Assembly: GCF_964204645.1 (NCBI RefSeq)
Contig: NC_134026.1
Span: 17,936,650 to 18,000,649, forward strand
DNA from: Tubulanus polymorphus
Taxonomy: Eukaryota; Nemertea; Palaeonemertea; Tubulaniformes; Tubulanidae
Reading direction: 5' to 3'
DNA: 64,000 nucleotides
Program-made: the position numbers and the translations under genes
In this document: piece after piece, positions 12,104 to 21,475 of the stretch
How the letters are laid out: every line of letters starts with the position of its first letter
Numbering within the stretch: the first letter of the stretch is position 1
Notes under the pieces: model-generated
Told to the model about the DNA's origin: nothing
The model's database searches: none
Seen by the model: only the letters and a program-made list of their open reading frames with translations

Positions 12104-12166
12104 GATCCCTTGAATGAGCTGGCCCCTCTGATAATAACTAAATTGAGCGCCAATGTATTCTTAAAC

Positions 12167-12321
12167 ATGCTGATGGCATATGCTGAAATAGAAATCAGCG
12201 ACGGCACCAGCGCAGAGATCAATGAGACCTATAACCTCTTCGCGCCCGAAGAAGAGGCCTCCGATGCGAGCCTGAACATGAAGACGGCTAAAGGGGTCTG
12301 CACAATAACCAAGGCCGAAAA
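12167..12321 (+). CDS. N-terminal fragment of an unknown foreign protein
   Basis: A plus-strand frame opening at ATG 12167 (or at the in-frame ATG two codons later) and cut by the right insert junction at 12321. The peptide contains AYAEIEISDGTSAEINET and an acidic stretch with EEEASDASL, and looks like the start of a genuine protein. It is divergent from the 505-codon gene, with about 63 bp between the two starts, so this gap should hold both promoters; ttcttaaac is visible but no clear signal. Codon composition matches the rest of the block. Read-through into the host repeat after 12321 is accidental. Confidence 0.4.
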
Positions 12322-12419
12322 GTATGAATTTGTATGTGCTATGTTCTGCAGAGTCTGCCAAACATTAAGACTTTTTTCTTTGATATTTGCAAATATGTGT
12401 GGGTTGGTTTCCCAGAATT
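12322..12419 (+). repeat. 98-bp direct repeat, right copy (target duplication)
   Basis: Exact copy of 10214-10311. After it the array sequence resumes (gagcatttgtgcc) as in other units. Confidence 0.9.
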
Positions 12420-15400
12420 GAGCATTTGTGCCTCTCCTATTAAGGATTTCAATTGTGGCTTGCATATCTCGAGTTGAAGGATGTACACATGTTTGTTTTG
12501 CTTTCCCTGTGTTTCAACTAGTTCCATTCTGAAAAGAATATGATGGAGAATAATAAAGAGACTTCTTAAAAATATGTTCTATTGCAATGTATGATTAAGT
12601 ATGATAACTTACTGATCTATTAGTTTCTTTTCTATGTCGGATAAGCACCATGTAATGTCATCATTTATTGGTAGTCTCCAATTTTTGCTCCCTTCATAGA
12701 CATCTCGCTTAAGAACTCCGATTTCACTGCTTCTTAGTTGAATATTAACACCCTCTTTAATGTTGCTTCAGCGTGTGCCTTGAAAGTTGCTGGATGTGGA
12801 TCTTTTTTTCAAGTTGGTCTTTGTGCTTTTGCATTTTTACATCAAAATGATTCATCGAGGAGATTGAATCATTTGATGTGGGAAGGAAGGACATTCTATT
12901 AAAGCTTTGTGTATTCAGTGTGGCGAGAGCAATGCTGAATATTTTGTCTGACCATTCACTTAGATGAAGCTTGATGTAGGCATCAAGGCATTTGAATGTG
13001 TTGTCATCGCCACTCATTCCTCTTTTAATTTCTGCACATTTTATCAGGTGATTACCAATTCTGAGTGCGCAGCTAGGTATCTCAAATACATGAATCTGTT
13101 CAGAGTTTCTTATGTGTCATGCTTCTTACACTGCGCATTCTTTGGCAGACATCTGCTCTTCTTGGGCTCTTCCTAATTTTTCTATAAGTATCCCTTTAAA
13201 GGAGCAAACTCTGCAGTGTCTCCAAAGCTCTTGTACAACAAAAAATTTAAAACAAAAAATACATGGCAGGAAATCATTGTTTCTTGAACCTGAATGACGT
13301 CTTGCTGCAATGATATGCCTTTCACCTGTTGCTAAAACCTAGATGTTCTGTTTGAAATTTCCCATGTGTTTCAATTTTGCAAAATGAGGGTTTGCTTCAT
13401 TTTTTATCTTCCTTAGCAAGAGCCAGAATGCAGAATCATTGGAGTGCTGGCTGATGTGGTGATTTTGTTTTTCGATATTTATAGAGTTCCTCAGAAAGTA
13501 GCATGGAAGTATAGCTTGTTATAAAGTCGCTATTATTTTGATATTCTTGCAATGATTGTACTCTTGGCCCTATAGAAATTGAAATGTATATATAATCTTA
13601 AATCCCCCTGATTATCGAAAGGGTATAAGTGCTTGCAGCTTGCTAAATATTTTTCTTTGTATGTTAATATAAGTTGTCTTTCACTGGGTGATGGCAATTT
13701 TCTTCAAAATTTCGAGGATAGTTGTACATTTTTTGCTTGGAGATAAGTGAAAATGCTAGGCTAAACAAACGAAAAACCATTCAAATGAATGTAAACACAG
13801 ATTGTGGCATTATTTCACGATATTCCTCTTCTGTCATTACTGTTTGAGACCTCAGTGCCTCTTCTAGTTAGTTGTGTGCACTACCATCAGTATCACATCT
13901 CTAGATAGATCTATTCCAATATTGGTATCAGAACCTCGGTTGCTCACTCACTGATCAACTATGAGGAAGTGTTTAATTGTCCGACTTCTGTAATACGTCT
14001 AACCCGCACTTGCCTGTTGTTATCGGCCACCGTGTGGTCCTCCAAATCTGATTACCTTAATCACCGATACCGACAACAAAATACAAAATGCAAACACTGG
14101 AATAAAATACTACTCTATATATATATATATGTCTATTATTGATAAGGAAGTTACTCAAATTATCAAATTATCAGACAGAGAAAAATAAGATCAAATTACT
14201 CAATTATGTCAAATTACTAAACTCAATCAAAGACTTCAAATAATTAGAATTAACTAATGCATATTAAATTCATTCATCAAACAAAGTCTAGAACGAATAA
14301 AATGATACCACCAATCTCTTGACGAACCTTCCTTGCTGCTGACGATCTTCCGAGGTTATGATTCAAATAATTCCACGACGCAAAAATACGAACTCAGATA
14401 CAGAGACACAGAAACACTGTCAGTTTTTATAAAACCCCCATGATTAGAAAAATTTTGATACCAGGACTTAAAAATTAGTAACAGTTGTATGAATTTGTAT
14501 GTGCTATGTTCTGCAGAGTCTGCCAAACATTAAGACTTTTTTCTTTGATATTTGCAAATATGTGTGGGTTGGTTTCCCAGAATTGAGCATTTGTGCCTCT
14601 CCTATTAAGGATTTCAATTGTGGCTTGCATATCTCGAGTTGAAGGATGTACACATGTTTGTTTTGCTTTCCCTGTGTTTCAACTAGTTCCATTCTGAAAA
14701 GAATATGATGGAGAATAATAAAGAGACTTCTTAAAAATATGTTCTATTGCAATGTATGATTAAGTATGATAACTTACTGATCTATTAGTTTCTTTTCTAT
14801 GTCGGATAAGCACCATGTAATGTCATCATTTATTGGTAGTCTCCAATTTTTGCTCCCTTCATAGACATCTCGCTTAAGAACTCCGATTTCACTGCTTCTT
14901 AGTTGAATATTAACACCCTCTGTAATGTTGCTTCAGCGTGTGCCTTGTAAGTTGCTGGATGTGGATCTTTTTTTCAAGTTGGTCTTTGTGCTTTTGCATT
15001 TTTACATCAAAATGATTCATCTAGGAGATTGAATCATTTGATGTGGGAAGGAAGGACATTCTATTAAAGCTTTGTGTATTCAGTGTGACGAGAGCAATGC
15101 TGAATATTTTGTCTGATCATTCACTTAGATGAAGCTTGATGTAGGCATCAAGGCATTTGAATGTGTTGTCATCGCCACTCATTCCTCTTTTAATTTCTGC
15201 ACATTTTATCAGGTGATTACCAATTCTGAGTGCGCAGCTAGGTATCTCAAATACATGAATCTGTTCAGAGTTTCTTATGTGTCATGCTTCTTACACTGCG
15301 CATTCTTTGGCAGACATCTGCTCTTCTTGGGCTCTTCCTAATTTTTCTATAAGTATCCCTTTAAAGGAGCAAACTCTGCAGTGTCTCCAAAGCTCTTGTA

Positions 15401-15576
15401 CAACAAAAAATTTAAAACAAAAAATACATGGCAGGAAATCATTGTTTCTTGAACCTGAATGACGTCTTGCTGCAATGATATGCCTTTCACCTGTTGCTAA
15501 AACCTAGATGTTCTGTTTGAAATTTCCCATGTGTTTCAATTTTGCAAAATGAGGGTTTGCTTCATTTTTGGTTTAC

Positions 15577-15724
15577 CTTTGTCAGCGATATGATGTTGGC
15601 ATTGAGCCAATTCATGTAAAATCGCGGTACGTTTTTTTATGTGAGCATTTGTTTCATTGGTTCTCGGCTTAAAAGACGTATAATCGATGCGATTGAAGAC
15701 ATGGCGAATCTCCGTCGATGACAT
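15577..15724 (-). CDS. First coding exon of an unidentified gene
   Basis: From ATG at 15724 the minus strand reads MSSTEIRHVFNRIDYTSFKP, continues for about 49 codons and ends at a canonical donor (gacaaag|gtaaac; cut after 15577). Only seven further intron bases remain before array DNA begins. The peptide looks like a genuine soluble N-terminus (KPRTNETNAHIKKR..., H- and Q-rich end). The start is supported by a perfect E2F-type element about 33 bp upstream and by the exact exon/donor structure. Either this is exon 1 of a gene whose intron now runs into the array, or a 5' gene fragment copied here. I do not recognise the family. An upstream in-frame TTG is not used as start. Confidence 0.45.
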
Positions 15725-15756
15725 GGTCAATTGAGTTAAAATTCTACGAAAAACTG

Positions 15757-15771
15757 TTTTTGGCGGGAAAA
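15757..15771 (-). promoter_or_regulatory. E2F-type site upstream of the exon at 15724
   Basis: The sequence ttttggcgggaaaa matches the classical E2F/DP element (tttsgcgg/aaa, both half sites). It is rare by chance in DNA this AT-rich. Its position just upstream of an ATG suggests an S-phase-regulated promoter; the regulation itself is inference. Confidence 0.5.
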
Positions 15772-16096
15772 TTCTTAGCTCTCACGTATAAAATTGCAAT
15801 GACCTCGATTGGGGGGGCGTTGTCTCTACGAACAAATGGGATTGTTTTTTGGATATACGGGGAATTCCGGCGCTACTAAAATTATGGGAAAGCCATAGAA
15901 TGGTGTACGTTTCATTGGACTAGGTGCCGTATACGTGCCGATTTCAAATGCTCATTGCTGGTGAGGATGTAATTATTTCACTCATCTGCCATAGGTATTG
16001 TTTCATTTTAATACCCGGTGATTGTTTTGATTGACATTGAGGTGTAAGCGAATATTCACTTACACGAGGCCTCCACATGCACGCGGAGTGCTACAC

Positions 16097-16116
16097 CACA
16101 CACACACACACACACA
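16097..16116. repeat. (CA)n microsatellite
   Basis: About ten uninterrupted CA dinucleotides. Confidence 0.9.
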
Positions 16117-16441
16117 AGCTCGTACAGTACACTACGGTGATGCTGTAACGCGTGAACGTTTGATATGAAAATAGGCTGAATAATCATAGCAGAAGATGAG
16201 CGCTGTGTTTTCTGTTCGATAGAATTTGTAATAAATTGTAATTTCTTGTGACCTGAAAATACTAAGCAGCAAACTAAAAGGTCTGTCGAGGTCTGAATAT
16301 TGTAGTGGTAAATTCCAGGACTTAAAACGATCTAATAGCCGATTTCTTCTGTACCACCGATATTTTAGCTTCCGTGGCCAACATTGGAAGAGGTTTCCAA
16401 GACCCAATATTCAGCCACCCTCTGATATGTGATGAATTTTA

Positions 16442-17007
16442 GGCCATCCCAAAATAATGGTCTGTTTGCCGTAACCCGACCAACCTGACTTCAGAGGTAC
16501 CGAGTGAAAACTTTTTTCTAGGATTCATTGAAATAAATTTTATTTTTGATAAAAACAGCCGACCGACTATGAGCTACGTATGTTTGAATTCTAGTGTGCA
16601 TGGTGTGAAAACATGCCTTGACATGTGGCCTAGTTTAAGTTTCCAGGAAACTGGCAGTGTTCCAATAAGCTGCCATTCATTCTAATAGTGACTAAAGTGA
16701 CTGAATAGCTGGTAACGTGAAAGCGCGCACATATTCAATGTACCGTTTCATTTTTAAGACAGAGATGACGCTCTGGACGAAGTTATAATTTTAGAATAAT
16801 TCTTGAAATCTACGCTATTAGACAAATTTCCTGTGCGCAACGTAGATGATTTTTTGCGATATTGTTTCCATGTAAAAAAGCCCAAAGGTGAAAAAATTTT
16901 TTTTTTTTGCCCAAAAATTTTGCAAAAAAAAATTCTACCTACCTACCGACTCATCCTGAAAAGTTGAGTCGGTGTTGCAGCAAACAGACAATTATTTTGG
17001 GATGGCC
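16442..17007. mobile_element. PIF/Harbinger-type MITE, 566 bp
   Basis: The ends are inverted repeats: ggccatcccaaaataatgg at the left and its complement at the right, matching at about 27 of 28 positions including gtctgtttgc. Both ends are flanked by TTA (16439-16441 and 17008-17010), the TWA-type 3-bp duplication of PIF/Harbinger elements. The interior is non-coding. HARBI1-like transposase remains at 33.9-34.4 and 36.5-36.8 kb show that the superfamily was active in this genome. Confidence 0.8.
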
Positions 17008-18360
17008 TTATTTGAATATTTTTTCATATTATATTAAACATATTTTTTTGAAAATATAAAATAGTTTCCCTGCCGTGCCTACCTGTACCCTACAAACTTT
17101 TAGACGTGGACCGCAAACAAATGTATATCTTTGGTCTTATTTGACTACAAAATAATTCTTTAGGAAAGATAAAATACAATATAAACTGTGGATCTTTGAA
17201 GTCACGAATTAAAAAGATTTTTCAAGCAATGCCCTTACTCCAAACAACCTCTAGCTTTCAAGGTAAACCACACTTTGCCCATGGGCAATTTATTTATCTT
17301 CCTTAGCAAGAGCCAGAATGCAGAATCATTGGAGTGCTGGCTGATGTGGTGATTTTGTTTTTCGATATTTATAGAGTTCCTCAGAAAGTAGCATGGAAGT
17401 ATAGCTTGTTATAAAGTCGCTATTATTTTGATGTTCTTGCAATGATTGTACTCTCGGCCCTATAGAAATTGAAATGTATATATAATCTTAAATCCCCCTG
17501 ATTATCGAAAGGGTATAAGTGCTTGCAGCTTGCTAAATATTTTTCTTTGTATGTTAATATAAGTTGTCTTTCACTGGGTGATGGCAATTTTCTTCAAAAT
17601 TTCGAGGATAGTTGTACATTTTTTGCTTGGAGATAAGTGAAAATGCTAGGCTAAACAAACGAAAAACCATTCAAATGAATGTAAACACAGATTGTGGCAT
17701 TATTTCACGATATTCCTCTTCTGTCATTACTGTTTGAGACCTCAGTGCCTCTTCTAGTTAGTTGTGTGCACTACCATCAGTATCACATCTCTAGATAGAT
17801 CTATTCCAATATTGGTATCAGAACCTCGGTTGCTCACTCACTGATCAACTATGAGGAAGTGTTTAATTGTCCGACTTCTGTAATACGTCTAACCCGCACT
17901 TGTCTGTTGTTATCGGCCACCGTGTGGTCCTCCAAATCTGATTACCTAAATCACCGATACCGACAACAAAATACAAAACGCAAACACAGGAATAAAATAC
18001 TACTCTATATATATATATTTCTATTATTGATAGGGAAGTTACTCAAATTATCAAATTATCAGACAGAGAAAAATAAGATCAAATTACTCAATTATGTCAA
18101 ATTACTAAACTCAATCAAAGACTTCAAATAATTAGAATTAACTAATGCATATTAAATTCATTCATTAAACAAAGTCTAGAACAAATAAAATGATACCACG
18201 AATCTCTTGACGAACCTTCCTTGCTGCTGATGATCTTCCGAGGTTATGATTCAAATAATTCCACGACACAAAAATACGAACTCAGATACAGAGACACAGA
18301 AACACTGTCAGTTTTTATAAAACCCCCATGATTAGAAAAATTTTGATACTAGGACTTAAA

Positions 18361-19769
18361 TTAGCAACAGTTGTGTGAATTTGTATGTGCTATGTTCTGC
18401 AGAGTCTGCCAAACATTAAGACTTTTTTCTTTGATATTTGCAAATATGTGTGGGTTGGTTTCCAAAATTGAGCATTTGTGCCTCTCCTATTAAGGATTTC
18501 AATTGTGGCTTGCATATCTCGAGTTGAAGGATGTACACATGTTTGTTTTGCTTTCCCTGTGTTTCAACTAGTTCCATTCTGAAAAGAATATGATGGAGAA
18601 TAATAAAGAGACTTCTTAAAAATATGTTCTATTGCAATGTATGATTAAGTATGATAACTTACTGATCTATTAGTTTCTTTTCTATGTCGGATAAGCACCA
18701 TGTAATGTCATCATTTATTGGTAGTCTCCAACTTTTGCTCCTTTCATAGACATCTCGCTTAAGAAGTCTGATTTCACTGCTTCGTTGTTTGTTGAATATT
18801 AACACCCTCTGTAATGTTGCTTCAGCATGTGCCTTGAAAGTTGCTGGATGTGGATCTTTTTTTCAAGTTGGTCTTTGTGCTTTTACATCAAAATGATTCA
18901 TCTAGGTGATTGAATAATTTGATGTGGGAAGAAAGGACATTCTATTAAAGCTTTGTGTATTCAGTGTGGCGAGAGCAATGCTGAATATTTTGTCTGACCA
19001 TTCACTTAGATGAAGCTTGATGTAGGCATCAAGGCATTTGAATGTGTTGTCATCGCCACTCATTCCTCTTTTAATTTCTGCACATTTTATCAGGTGATTA
19101 CCAATTCTGAGTGCGCAGCTAGGTATCTCAAATACATGAATCTGTTCAGAGTTTCTTATGTGTCATGCTTCTTACACTGCGCATTCTTTGGCAGACATCT
19201 GCTCTTCTTGGGCTCTTCCTAATTTTTCTATAAGTATCCCTTTAAAGGAGCAAACTCTGCAGTGTCTCCAAAGCTCTTGTACAACAAAAAATTTAAAACA
19301 AAAAATACATGGCAGGAAATCATTGTTTCTTGAACCTGAATGACGTCTTGCTGCAATGATATGCCTTTCACCTGTTGCTAAAACCTAGATGTTCTGTTTG
19401 AAATTTCCCATGTGTTTCAATTTTGCAAAATGAGGGTTTGCTTCATTTAATCTTCCTTAGCAAGAGCCAGAATGCAGAATCATTGGAGTGCTGGCTGATA
19501 TGGTGATTTTGTTTTTCGATATTTATAGAGTTCCTCAAAAAAGTAGCATGGAAGTAGCTTGTTATAAAGTCGCTATTATTTTGATTTCTTGCAGTGATTG
19601 TACTCTTGGCCCTATAGAAATTGAAAGGTATATATAATCTTAAGTCCCCCTGGTTATTGAAAGGGTATAAGTGCTTGAAGCTTGCTAAATATTTTTCTTT
19701 GTCTGTTAATATAAATTGTCTTTCACTGAGTGATGGCAATTTTCTTCAACATATCGAGGATAGTTGTAC
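18361..19769 (-). pseudogene. Zinc-finger/tyrosine-recombinase-like gene, array copy 5 (5' truncated)
   Basis: This copy alone keeps an unbroken frame across the recombinase arginine box: ...KAHAEATLQRVLIFNKQRSS then EIRLLKRDVY (about 18770-18840), ending in a gtaagt donor. The pattern FNxxRSSEIxxLKRxxx fits the first catalytic Arg region of tyrosine recombinases (GxRxSElxxL). The zinc finger (about 19262-19322) is intact; TAG after NFKQNI persists. The N-terminal ORF (19739 down) runs openly into NDSAFWLLLRKIK. The 5' end is removed by the transposon at 19770. Confidence 0.65.
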
Positions 19770-20093
19770 CAGGGAAGTGTGATGAGATGGAATACGGACG
19801 CTTTTAATTGCCGGATGTAGGCTATTCAATTCAGCCGTACATCAAAGGTTACCGCAACAGCAGTAAGCTACGCTTATCGAGTGTGTGTTACCAGCTGAAC
19901 ACCAGTCAACATCAACTTTGATTCGGTCGCAGAACAACCCGCAATAGTTTTAGCCCGATAAATGTTCTGCGATCGATTCTACGCATGCGCACTGCAGTTC
20001 ATTGAACAACGTGGAAGTGGCTGTGTATACACATATTTTTCTTTAGAAAATCGGTTGAAATTCAACAATTTCTCGTAAAATTTGTCCAAAAAG

Positions 20094-20470
20094 GTATGTA
20101 TTTTTATTCTTCTATATCTCCGAAACCCGGTATCGGAACATTAAGTATTTATATTGTGATTAAAGTCTGTTTTTATGTGTTAAACATATGTTTTTGCCAG
20201 TTCGTTCCGATTCCGGGTTTAGCGTTATTTGGGCCTTGAAGATGTCAAATATTTCGGCCCAGACTCGCGCAGCTTTCGTTTCTGACGTCATGTTGCTATG
20301 TTATGACACAAACATATACACGAAGTATGATCTTTAAAATGTGTATTTACTACATAATAATGTTACTTAAAAGCGCTTACATTTGGCCTACAAATTATTG
20401 TCCCCCATATAAACCGAGTTGCCTAAATAGCATCAGCAATCTCATTTAATTAACCTTTTCTCGTTTTTAG
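20094..20470 (+). other. Predicted intron in 5'UTR of the CxxC gene
   Basis: Donor aaaaag|gtatgtattt at 20094 and acceptor ccttttctcgtttttag ending at 20470, two bases before the ATG. An NRF1-like acgcatgcgcactg lies near 19980 upstream. Confidence 0.5.
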
Positions 20471-20472
20471 TC

Positions 20473-20778
20473 ATGGATCTTTGTCGATTGTGTGGAAAAA
20501 ATGCGAAACCTCCGGATCGTCGTCCTATCGATAAAAATAATTTCAAAAGCCATGTGAAGGAGTTGTCCAACATTGATTTTGATGATGATACTGAACAGTA
20601 CCCGATATATATCTGTAATATGTGTCGTGTCAAATTACAAAAATGGCGTAAGAACAAAAACGTTAAAAAAACTGTCCCTGTGACTATCAAATTAAAACAA
20701 TGGACATGTAAACCACTGGTTAATTCCAAGTCTGGACGGCGACGTATTTGTAGTCAAAATTTTATCGATTTTCCATAA
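20473..20778 (+). CDS. Small CxxC-CxxC zinc-binding protein of the transposon (101 aa)
   Basis: A single coding exon starting MDLCRLCGKNAKPPDRRP immediately after a strong splice acceptor. Two Cys pairs, CRLC (residues about 4-7) and CNMC (about 49-52, in YPIYICNMCRVKLQKW), suggest a treble-clef/ZAD-like zinc site; the second half is Lys/Arg-rich, fitting nucleic-acid binding. Similar CxxC...(H/Y)P..(I/V)C..C..L..W modules occur at the N-termini of several transposon and RAG1/Transib/Chapaev-type proteins (recalled, not searched), but the catalytic part is absent here. AATAAA lies near 20993. No stop or frameshift, so it may be expressed. Role unknown: possibly DNA binding to the element ends. 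Confidence 0.55.
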   Translation: MDLCRLCGKNAKPPDRRPIDKNNFKSHVKELSNIDFDDDTEQYPIYICNMCRVKLQKWRKNKNVKKTVPVTIKLKQWTCKPLVNSKSGRRRICSQNFIDFP

Positions 20779-20960
20779 TGTACTGCTGCCATTCCATTTG
20801 AACTGAATTTAAATACTCGATGGTTAATCACTTCAGTCATAGCCTTTTCCAAATATATAGTGTTCCTGCGAAAATAATAATAATGATTATTATTTTAACA
20901 TGTACTTATCTGGATTTTTATATTATGTTTATGTATTATTTTCTGTATTCGTTTATTATT

Positions 20961-21301
20961 TTATAACCTAAAAGGATTGTATTGATTATAAAAATAAATG
21001 TAAAAAATACCTGTATGTGTGTTTTCTCGTGTTCAGATCGCAGTCTCTGGTCAGCTGAGCCTGAGAAGTACCTATATGAAAAAGAAAAGGAAAGAATAAA
21101 GTGCCTGCAATTAGGTGGAAACTATTCCGATATTTCATTGATTCAAAAGGAATAACACTCACTAGAATCGGCCGAATTAGTTGATCCTGATCCAGAGGAT
21201 TCCCGTAATATTTCCGTATCGATCTGAACCAATTCGTCACTATCAAAGAATAGATCGTCAAAATCGTCATCATTTATAATTTCGTTGACAACCGTTGCCA
21301 T
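20961..21301 (-). CDS. Three-exon acidic small protein of the transposon (68 aa)
   Basis: Exon 1 21301-21163 starts MATVVNEIINDDDFDDLFFD (very acidic) and ends at a gtgagt donor; exon 2 21071-21011 (frame STSQAQLTRDCDLNT) follows a pyrimidine-rich tract ending in catatag and ends at cag|gtattt; exon 3 starts at 20967 after tccttttag and stops at once (L, TAA at 20961). Phases 1 and 2 join correctly, which is hard to get by chance. aataaac follows the stop. It is convergent with the CxxC gene. I know no family; acidic plus Ser-rich suggests a regulatory or partner protein. Confidence 0.5.
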
Positions 21302-21349
21302 TTTAATACGGCGGAAAGAACCGATATCACGATTGATAAAACACTATAT

Positions 21350-21475
21350 CCGTCTGAAGCGATGTAGAGAGAATCCCACAATGATAATGAAAAATTCCAA
21401 AAATGTTAGTAGTTTATTCAACATTTCGTCTATGTCCTAATAGTCATCTTCAGAAATAATGAATACTACAGAAAT
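21350..21475 (-). repeat. Penelope/hammerhead-associated repeat fragment, copy 1
   Basis: On the minus strand: ctgaagatgactattagg, then gacgaaatgttgaataaac, then ggaatttttcatta and ttgtgggattctctc. The same order (ctgatga.., gccgaagcgtcg, agaatttttcaa, ttgtgggatttctctc) is seen on the plus strand at 51485-51605, so both are copies of one dispersed element. Confidence 0.5.

Larger units (their letters stand above)
10312..12321. other. Foreign GC-rich coding block, virus-like
   Basis: A 2010-bp insert with clearly higher GC than the host DNA, almost wholly coding, without introns, and with genes on both strands separated by about 60-90 bp. Layout: 3' end of a plus-strand gene (to 10496), a complete minus-strand gene (12103-10586), and the 5' start of a plus-strand gene cut by the right junction. 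Compact two-strand coding fits a large DNA virus; no Shine-Dalgarno spacing or operon structure argues clearly for bacteria. Proteins are not recognised, so 'viral' is inference from architecture. It sits in array copy 3 between 98-bp direct repeats. Confidence 0.7.
10202..13837 (-). pseudogene. Zinc-finger/tyrosine-recombinase-like gene, array copy 3 (split by foreign insert)
   Basis: The main body runs 13837 to 12322 on the minus strand with the same exons and shared lesions as copy 2. Its last exon is interrupted by the 2.0-kb foreign block 10312-12321; 98 bp of this exon are present on both sides of the insert (10214-10311 and 12322-12419). In the frame of the last exon one reads TNAQFWETNPHIFAN, so the Trp that is a stop in copy 1 is intact here. 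Confidence 0.65.
15570..17293 (-). other. Insert with promoter, first exon and MITE
   Basis: The array sequence stops at ...ttcattttt (15569) and resumes at tttatcttcc (about 17291), with at most 1-3 bp shared, so there is no long target duplication as in copy 3. The insert holds a minus-strand first exon, an E2F-type site, a CA microsatellite and a MITE. Its right end (tttcaaggtaaaccac...cccatgggc, about 17256-17287) resembles 56618-56646 (tttcaaggtgagccac...ccatgggc), so this terminus may belong to a dispersed mobile element. Confidence 0.6.
14475..17727 (-). pseudogene. Zinc-finger/tyrosine-recombinase-like gene, array copy 4 (split by insert)
   Basis: The 5' half lies at 17294-17727 and the 3' half at 14475-15569. 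The break falls between the N-terminal segment and the zinc-finger segment and is filled by 15570-17293. Domain order and shared lesions are as in copy 2. The 5' half shares variants with copy 3 (for example cctcagaaagtagcatgg), which marks copies 3 and 4 as sister units. Confidence 0.6.
5591..19769 (-). repeat. Tandem array of ~2.16-kb gene-bearing units
   Basis: The word tatcaaattatcagacag marks unit starts at 5591, 7728, 9890, 14161 and 18049. The steps are 2137, 2162, 4271 and 3888 bp; subtracting the two foreign inserts (about 2.1 kb including its duplication, and about 1.72 kb) returns ~2163 bp each. Units 2-5 are nearly identical and unit 1 is more diverged. A sixth, more diverged unit lies at 28513-30905 beyond the transposon and the BEL element. 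Each unit holds a decayed minus-strand gene (about 1.5 kb) plus about 0.6 kb of non-coding upstream sequence. Plus-strand ORFs recurring in every unit are antisense shadows. Confidence 0.9.

Noticed and set aside
10700-12222. Plus-strand and secondary ORFs overlapping the 505-codon gene
   Set aside because: Shadows in GC-rich coding DNA; the minus-strand frame is longest, has a natural composition and explains the interval.
16132-16407. 91-codon minus-strand ORF next to the E2F-promoter exon
   Set aside because: Upstream of that gene's start, no splice link, composition as expected from non-coding sequence, and it ends near the MITE.
15570-17271. Inverted words ggtttacctt (15570) and aaggtaaacc (about 17262) as terminal inverted repeats
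   Set aside because: The right word lies about 24 bp inside the junction, and both are also consensus splice-donor sequences, so the match may be chance.
6539-19343. Recurring plus-strand ORFs starting MKLDV.IKAFE, MCHASYTAHS and MFNCPTSV
   Set aside because: The first two are antisense to the minus-strand zinc-finger/recombinase exons; MFNCPTSV lies in the unit's non-coding upstream part. Their conservation reflects copying of the unit.
20473-20778. Calling the CxxC protein RAG1-like or a THAP protein
   Set aside because: Only the paired-Cys N-terminal likeness is present; there is no catalytic core, no THAP C2CH spacing (AVPTIF box absent), and the TIR is not CACA/GTG-type.
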